Below the pieces are notes generated by a model. It was not told the DNA's origin. It saw nothing but the letters and a program-made list of their open reading frames with translations, and searched no databases. The translations under genes and the position numbers were made by a program. A stretch of DNA of 20,449 nucleotides from Phycisphaerae bacterium (GTDB lineage Bacteria > Planctomycetota > Phycisphaerae > UBA1845 > UTPLA1). The stretch spans positions 1-20,449 of the forward strand of contig JAFGQA010000025.1 of assembly GCA_016935885.1 (NCBI GenBank), read 5' to 3'. Positions 15,350 through 20,449 of this stretch are shown here, one piece after another. The first letter of the stretch is position 1, and every line of letters starts with the position of its first letter.

Positions 15350-18067
15350 GTGAAAGCTCGCAAGTACCTGGTGTTCATCGTGCCGGCGGTTTGGCTGGCG
15401 ATGGCGGTCTCGGCGTCCGGCGCGCCACCGGTCATGCTCCAATACTTCGAGGCCGAGTGGGACACGATCCGGTATCGGATGCCCGACGTGTTCATGGCCG
15501 GTTACGACAGCATGTGGCTGCCCCCCCCGCAGAAGGGTGCCGACGGCACCAACAGCATCGGCTACGACTTGTTCGATCGATTCGATCTCGGGAGCGAGTC
15601 GAGCCCGACGCGCTATGGCACGGAATCGGGCTTCCGCCTCATGGTCGAGGAGGCCCACAAGGCATCGTGCCTCGTCTTCGTCGACTGGATCATGAATCAC
15701 AACGCGAGCAAGGACAACTGGACATCCGGGTTTCCTGAGCAGGGTGGCTATCCCGGCTTTGTCCTGGAAGTCGACGGCGATGACTATGGCGATTTCCACG
15801 AGTGGAATCCCGGTACGGAATGCCCGCAGTCACACGATCCGGGCGCTGGTTGCTACGATCTTTACTACGGGCGTCTCTTGGGGTTAATCGATATCGCCCA
15901 GGAGAAGAATCACAGTTACATCCGCCACCCGGTCGAGTCGGATCCCGATAACATCCCGGGCGGCACGCTCTACAATAATCCCGACCCGGACAACTATCGG
16001 CTGTATCCCGACACCGATCTGCCCCCTTACACACCCAACAACCCCGGCACGCCCCGGAACCCCTCCCCCCCGAACTACACGTTCTATCCGTACAACGAGT
16101 CGGACCTCATGCAGGGAGATCCCGTTCTGGAAAGCGCCACCTCCCTGCTTCTCCGCTCGACGCAGTACTACCTGGAGGTACTGAAGGTGGATGGCTTCCG
16201 GCTGGACGCGGCCAAGCACATCGAGACTTGGTTTTGGGATAACCTCTGGGATGCGGCCGTCCACAACCGGTACACGGGCTTCGATGGCACGACGCAGACC
16301 CCGTACTCCTTCGTGGAGGCCGTGACGGGCAACGGCGACATGGTCAACTGGGTCCGCAAGCCGGCTGGGGAGTACGGCGAGGACGGCTACCCCTCGTACG
16401 GCTGGGAGTTCGGCAATCGCGACGCCCTCGATCTCAACGAGGCCGGGCAACTTCGAGACCTGGTGAGTTGGGACGGCGGCAAGCAATGGGCCGACGTCGT
16501 GAACGCCTCGGTCGACAACGTGGACGGCTACAACAACGGCACGATTGGCGTTCACCACGTTAACAGCCACGACAACACCATTAGCGAGGACGAGGACGAC
16601 ACCGTGGCCCAGGCGTACGTCCTCACGCGGACCGGGCCGTGCCTCGTGTACCACCATGCCGCGCAGTTCGGTTCGACCAGTTTCCCTGAGCCGAACGGCC
16701 GCGACGACGCCCTCGGCCTGGGATCGGACCACATCACCACACTCGTCAAGATTCGCAACGAGTATGGCCGTGGCTATTGGATGCCGCGTAACAGCTCTCC
16801 GTGGGCCAACGTCCTTGTCTATACACGTCAGACGCCGGGCGACGAAGACAACCTGCTCGTTGGCCTGAATGACAGTGAGAGCAACGGTTATGACACGGTC
16901 AGCGTGACCACCGCCTTCCCCTCCGGCACGCGGCTTCACGAGGCGACCGGCAACGCGGCCGACGCAACCGTCGACCCGAACTCGGACATCCCCGAACTGA
17001 TCGTCGTGGGCAGCGGCGGGGCCGTCTCAAACATGAGGGTGCCGCGAAACAGGAATGCGAATGGCGTTTTTCACGGCCGCGGGTACGTGATGTACGGGCC
17101 CGCCGTGCCGACGGGGACGCTCAGCATCACCAACGCCACGACCACCATTGCCCCGCCGGACCCGGGCGGCACCCCGGACTACAGGCAACTGCTGGCCGAG
17201 ATCGTCATCGTCACGTCGTCCACGTTTGACATTCAGCTCCAGACGGACCACACGGATCCGTCCGATCCGAACACCGATGATGCCGCTGTCTTTCGTATCG
17301 ACAAGGGCTTCGTCGACTACAACGGCAATGGCGGCGTTGACCACACGGACTCGAGCAGCCCCAGCTACGGCTTCGAGAACTTCCTGACCGAGAACTCACC
17401 TCGCTACGGCGGGGGGTCGGGCACGTACCGCCAAACGATTGATGCCGCGGCCATTGGCGAGGGGCTTCATTACATCACCGTCCAGGCCTTTCGGCATCGC
17501 TCGGGCACAGCGGATCCGTTGTTCGGCGAGTTCCGGCTGGTGATCTACGTCGATCTTGAGGATCCCGATTTCGACTTGGCCGAGCCCACGACGACCTGCA
17601 ATAACGACGTGACGGAGTTGCCCGTGGACTTCGTCGTGCAGGCGGTGGACGCGACAGTGGACAGCGTGCACATCTTCGTGGACCTGAGGGAGGACACCGA
17701 CTTCATCGACCTGGCGCTGAGTGGCGCGGGCGAGGCGGACCGGTATTTCGACACGTTCACCTTGACCCGCAGCGCCTTAGTGAGTGGCAACCACCGTGTC
17801 GACGTCGTCGCGATCGAGGAGCTCCCAGACGGTCAAACGAAGACCAAGCACAAGACCTACACGGGCATCCAGTCAACGACGGGAACCGGCATCGGCAATG
17901 GCGACGTTGACAACAACGGGGTCGTGAACGGCAAGGACATCCGGAGCTTCGTCTGGCTGCTGACCGGCTTCAATCCGAATTTCGGCCCAGCGGCGGATCT
18001 GAACTGCGACGGCGTGAACGATATGGACGACACGCCCCTGTTCATAGACGAGCTGCTCGCCGAGTAA
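15350..18067 (+). CDS. Secreted GH13 alpha-amylase-like enzyme with C-terminal dockerin
   Basis: This is a predicted extracellular alpha-glucan hydrolase of 905 residues. The GTG start gives VKARKYLVF and a signal peptide of about 25 residues ending in ASGAPP. The GH13 barrel follows at once. Its landmarks are VDWIMNHNA (Asp near 112), DGFRLDAAKH with the nucleophile Asp near 286, SFVEAVTG with the acid/base Glu near 323, and NSHDN with Asp near 408. All catalytic residues are present. After the barrel, about 560-840, come beta-rich regions of unknown type with Asp-rich, Ca-like stretches. Residues about 848-905 form a dockerin-like pair: DVDNNGVVNGKD and DLNCDGVNDMDD both fit the Ca-loop spacing. 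It differs from the importer-linked GH13 enzyme in having no CBM48-like N-terminus and in carrying a dockerin. The bond type cut is not decided by sequence alone. Confidence 0.92.
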   Translation: MKARKYLVFIVPAVWLAMAVSASGAPPVMLQYFEAEWDTIRYRMPDVFMAGYDSMWLPPPQKGADGTNSIGYDLFDRFDLGSESSPTRYGTESGFRLMVEEAHKASCLVFVDWIMNHNASKDNWTSGFPEQGGYPGFVLEVDGDDYGDFHEWNPGTECPQSHDPGAGCYDLYYGRLLGLIDIAQEKNHSYIRHPVESDPDNIPGGTLYNNPDPDNYRLYPDTDLPPYTPNNPGTPRNPSPPNYTFYPYNESDLMQGDPVLESATSLLLRSTQYYLEVLKVDGFRLDAAKHIETWFWDNLWDAAVHNRYTGFDGTTQTPYSFVEAVTGNGDMVNWVRKPAGEYGEDGYPSYGWEFGNRDALDLNEAGQLRDLVSWDGGKQWADVVNASVDNVDGYNNGTIGVHHVNSHDNTISEDEDDTVAQAYVLTRTGPCLVYHHAAQFGSTSFPEPNGRDDALGLGSDHITTLVKIRNEYGRGYWMPRNSSPWANVLVYTRQTPGDEDNLLVGLNDSESNGYDTVSVTTAFPSGTRLHEATGNAADATVDPNSDIPELIVVGSGGAVSNMRVPRNRNANGVFHGRGYVMYGPAVPTGTLSITNATTTIAPPDPGGTPDYRQLLAEIVIVTSSTFDIQLQTDHTDPSDPNTDDAAVFRIDKGFVDYNGNGGVDHTDSSSPSYGFENFLTENSPRYGGGSGTYRQTIDAAAIGEGLHYITVQAFRHRSGTADPLFGEFRLVIYVDLEDPDFDLAEPTTTCNNDVTELPVDFVVQAVDATVDSVHIFVDLREDTDFIDLALSGAGEADRYFDTFTLTRSALVSGNHRVDVVAIEELPDGQTKTKHKTYTGIQSTTGTGIGNGDVDNNGVVNGKDIRSFVWLLTGFNPNFGPAADLNCDGVNDMDDTPLFIDELLAE

Positions 18068-18133
18068 GGCGTCGGGCGAAGACACCATGACCGATTGTGC
18101 GGCTCGGCTGGCTTGCTGGCTTGCCGTTTGGCG

Positions 18134-18157
18134 GACCTGCCCGCAGGCAGACGGGTC
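18134..18157. other. Imperfect hairpin between convergent genes
   Basis: GACCTGCC pairs with GGCA and GGTC across a 4-base bulge, with loop CGCA. It lies in the 126-base gap between the converging amylase and lipoprotein genes and could serve as a weak bidirectional terminator. An 8-base tandem (CTGGCTTG twice) lies just before it. Confidence 0.35.
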
Positions 18158-18193
18158 AACCGTTTGCGTCGTTTCTGCGCGGCTCCTGAGGAC

Positions 18194-19015
18194 CTATTCC
18201 TGCGACTTGGCTATCGATAATGCCAGCGAGAGCGTCGGGCTGATGACGAAGGCCCGCTCTTTGGTGTAGCTGGCAACCTCGGCGGCTCGCTTCTCGGCGG
18301 GCCAGTCCGGTTGGCGGATGCACCACAGCTCGAAGACGAGCGTATCCCTCGCAAGGCGAAAGACCTTGGCCGCTTCGGGAAAGGCCAGCGGCCAGGCCCA
18401 GACGGTCATGACGGCAAACGCCTTGCCCTTCTTCTTCTCAACGGCGGTTGGTGCAAACTCCCAAACGCCCGCCTCCATCATCCGGTGCGACGGGCAGCAG
18501 ATGCGCCACGCAACGTCGTCCGGCAGCTTGTCACCCAAACCGATTTCTGCAAGGGCGCTGTCATCCAGTGCCACCGGTGTGACACAACAGGCCAGCTCCT
18601 CCGACATGCCGGACTCGGCCAGCTTGCGTCGCTGTTCGGCCGCGGCAGGCAGGTCTTCGGGATTCGCCCCGCCAGCCGTCGCCGTGGCGCGCTGCAATCG
18701 AAGGATGTCATCGTAAGACGCCACGCATGGCGACTCGCCCTTGTCGACGACGATGACGAGGCCCTTACCGAGATCGGCATGGTACGCGCGGCGAACGTGA
18801 GCCGCCAGATCGCCGATCCACCGATCGGCCTCGCCGGCGACCGCCTTGTCGGCGGCGAAGATGTACGCCCGCGGAGTGTGCCACAAGACGCGATCGCCAA
18901 ACCGGTCGGGCATGTCCGCCGGCACTGAGAGCAGCTTCGAGGGCCCGCAGCCCGCCGCAAACGCGACAACAGTGCAGGTCAACACAAGCCATGGCTTGGA
19001 AACGAAAGGACGCAT
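18194..19015 (-). CDS. Lipoprotein of unknown function
   Basis: The 273-residue product was not recognised. It opens with a lipoprotein signal peptide: a basic and hydrophobic stretch followed by AAGC with the acylated Cys at residue 23. The mature part alternates short hydrophobic strands and charged helices (such as GLVIVVDKG and FAVMTVWAWPLAF) and has a helical C-terminal third (VFELWCIRQPDWPAEKRAAEVA). A Cys pair occurs at CCV and another at CCPSH. No catalytic motif was seen. It begins only 19 bases after the serpin stop codon, so the two are probably cotranscribed. This hints at a shared periplasmic or surface role, for example in protease control or envelope stress, which is speculation. 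Confidence 0.75.
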   Translation of the reverse strand: MRPFVSKPWLVLTCTVVAFAAGCGPSKLLSVPADMPDRFGDRVLWHTPRAYIFAADKAVAGEADRWIGDLAAHVRRAYHADLGKGLVIVVDKGESPCVASYDDILRLQRATATAGGANPEDLPAAAEQRRKLAESGMSEELACCVTPVALDDSALAEIGLGDKLPDDVAWRICCPSHRMMEAGVWEFAPTAVEKKKGKAFAVMTVWAWPLAFPEAAKVFRLARDTLVFELWCIRQPDWPAEKRAAEVASYTKERAFVISPTLSLALSIAKSQE

Positions 19016-19034
19016 GGCGATAGCGTACCTGTGA

Positions 19035-20348
19035 CTACCCAGCCGGGTCCAGGACGCGGCCGAGGAACAGGATTGCGCCGGTCTCGATGTCGCGGATCAG
19101 GAAGATAAACGGGCGGTCGATGGTCACAACGACGGGTTCTTCAGGAATGGATGTTGCCCCCATGGTCACGGCCGTGGCGGCGGCGGCCTCGGTGCCGGCC
19201 TCGTTCACCTTGATGAAGGCCTTGTGCAAGATGTCACCTATGAGTAGATCATGGGTCCCGTCCATGCCGGAGAAGTCCGCGGCACCTCCGAAGGCATCCG
19301 TCATGCCCAGCGCGGCCAGGACTTCGACCAAAGAGAAGGATGAGGTGAACGTATATCGCGGCATGGTGAGCTGGACGCTTCTACTCTCAATGTTCGCAAG
19401 GATGTTGCGGGCGACGGTGCTGTCGAGCGTGCTCTCGAATGTCTCAAACCTGCCGGCATCCGGCAGGAGGATCACCATCGACAGCTCGCTTCCGTCGTAC
19501 AGCAACTCGACGGCCTTATAGCCGTCTCCCGATGCATAACCGTGGTGCTCGGTCTGTCTCATCATGGGGACCGTGAGCTGCGATCCATTGAGCAGGTAGA
19601 AGGTTCCATCGCTGGTCGCGTCTTCCTCGAATGGTTCCTTCCAAGCCACGTTGAAGTAAACCGCGTTCGTGAGCACGAGGCGCGTCAGGGCATCGATGGC
19701 ACCTTGAGGAATGAGGTCCTTGATTCGATCTTCCGTTTGCTTGGCGACCCAATCGTTGATGGCAAGACGCGAGGCCTCGGTCTCATTGACAAAATCCAGA
19801 AGGCTGAGGCCGGCGCCGTAGTTCTCGGCGAGCGTATCCAGAAAGGCCTCCAGGAATTCGTAATCTTCCTGTCCCCAAATGCGGTTCACGACGTTCAGCC
19901 GAAAGCCGCCCCCGTCCGCGCCGGCGGCACCCTCCCCGCGGCCGGCAAGTTCGAGGTCGAGGGCGTTGAAGGCCGGGTGCAGGCGGTCCTGCGGGAGGGT
20001 GAAGTGCAGGGCATTGGCCATTTGGGCCTCGGTGTCGTTGCGGGCCCCTGCATACGTCATGGCCAGCGCGATCGAGATGCTGTGGGGTGAGAAAAAGAGG
20101 TTGCCGTCTTCGCCCCGCAGTTCGCTATACATGTCGAACGCGAAGGCGGTGTTCCCTGCGACGAGTTCGTTCAGATCGGATTGGGAGACGTTCGGGTCCT
20201 CGATCCGCTGCTTGTCCGATTGGACCGTCTGTCCCGGCGGCGGAGTGGTGCCGACGCCGTCGAACAAGTGACAACCACCGATGGCCGCGACAGCGATCGC
20301 AAGAAGTAGGAAAACGCGAGGAGCAAGGTTAGGTGTCAACGATTCCAT
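19035..20348 (-). CDS. Lipoprotein serpin (serine protease inhibitor family)
   Basis: Serpins trap proteases by inserting their cleaved reactive loop into a beta-sheet. This 437-residue protein has a lipobox (IGGC, Cys 26) and a short Pro/Thr-rich linker. The full serpin fold follows (about 55-437), with landmarks NDWVAKQTEDRI, LVLTNAVYFNVAWKEPFEE and VTIDRPFIFLIRD near the end. The reactive-loop hinge is of inhibitory type: E-A-G-T-E-A-A-A-A-T from Glu 383 (P17), with Thr 386 at P14 and small residues P12-P9. Counting as for alpha-1-antitrypsin, P1 is Thr 399 and P1' Ser 400, inside TSIPEE. Thr at P1 does not point to a trypsin-like target; an elastase-like or subtilisin-like enzyme, or a cysteine protease, is more plausible. 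It is probably anchored at a membrane facing out of the cytoplasm. The lipoprotein gene follows closely. Confidence 0.96.
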   Translation of the reverse strand: MESLTPNLAPRVFLLLAIAVAAIGGCHLFDGVGTTPPPGQTVQSDKQRIEDPNVSQSDLNELVAGNTAFAFDMYSELRGEDGNLFFSPHSISIALAMTYAGARNDTEAQMANALHFTLPQDRLHPAFNALDLELAGRGEGAAGADGGGFRLNVVNRIWGQEDYEFLEAFLDTLAENYGAGLSLLDFVNETEASRLAINDWVAKQTEDRIKDLIPQGAIDALTRLVLTNAVYFNVAWKEPFEEDATSDGTFYLLNGSQLTVPMMRQTEHHGYASGDGYKAVELLYDGSELSMVILLPDAGRFETFESTLDSTVARNILANIESRSVQLTMPRYTFTSSFSLVEVLAALGMTDAFGGAADFSGMDGTHDLLIGDILHKAFIKVNEAGTEAAAATAVTMGATSIPEEPVVVTIDRPFIFLIRDIETGAILFLGRVLDPAG

Positions 20349-20390
20349 GACGAGAGGCTCCGGCTAGAGCACTTCACGGTTGGATGCACC

Positions 20391-20443
20391 TGTGGCACCG
20401 CCGTCTCGGCGGTGGATTCACGGGCTTTGGCGCCCGTGCCACA
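20391..20443. repeat. Multi-stem palindromic element, probably a dispersed repeat
   Basis: The outer arms TGTGGCAC (20391-20398) and GTGCCACA (20436-20443) are exact reverse complements. Inside are two hairpins. One is CACCGCCG-TCT-CGGCGGTG (20396-20414). The other is CACGGGC-TTTGGC-GCCCGTG (20419-20438). The inner stems share a few bases with the outer arms, so alternative folds compete. The element lies 43 bases upstream of the serpin start and close to the window end. Resemblance to dispersed repeats of planctomycete genomes is from memory only. Confidence 0.75.
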
Positions 20444-20449
20444 GTCACA

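Overview
The window is GC-rich and almost fully coding. It looks like a chromosomal segment from a Planctomycetota-type bacterium, possibly near the Phycisphaerae. The grounds are a [20 protein letters not shown] pseudopilin with a degenerate H-X9-DG tail, dockerin-like C-termini on secreted proteins, a lipoprotein serpin, and dispersed GC-rich palindromes. The taxon is inferred from gene style only. No rRNA, tRNA, CRISPR array or transposase was seen.

Layout. Positions 143-9754 (minus strand) form an apparent four-gene alpha-glucan import cluster read lacI-type regulator -> secreted or periplasmic neopullulanase-like GH13 enzyme -> a 959-residue fusion of a solute-binding protein with a MalF-like permease -> a MalG-like permease carrying an extra domain of about 300 residues after its first membrane helix. 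No ABC ATPase is present in the window. Positions 9755-9987 are a divergent control region with a LacI-type operator candidate at 9943-9956. Positions 9988-18067 (plus strand) hold a pseudopilin, a 1340-residue secreted multi-repeat protein with a P domain and a C-terminal dockerin, and a second secreted GH13 alpha-amylase-like enzyme that also ends in a dockerin. Positions 18194-20348 (minus strand) hold a probable two-gene unit of lipoproteins, an inhibitory-type serpin followed by an unrecognised 273-residue protein. The window ends in a multi-stem palindromic repeat at 20391-20443.

How the genes may work together (inference). The dockerin-bearing amylase and the large repeat protein would act outside the cell on starch-like polymer. 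The neopullulanase-like enzyme would trim oligosaccharides in the periplasm. The fused binding protein-permease, with the enlarged MalG partner, would import the products using an ATPase encoded elsewhere. The LacI-family protein would sense a sugar and control its own operon, and perhaps the divergent pseudopilin gene.

Most unusual signals: the tethered MalE-MalF architecture together with the extra MalG domain; GC-rich palindromes sitting in frame at two places inside the neopullulanase gene; a nine-copy heptamer array that supplies the start codon and first ten codons of the malG-like gene; and the multi-repeat dockerin protein beside a dockerin amylase.
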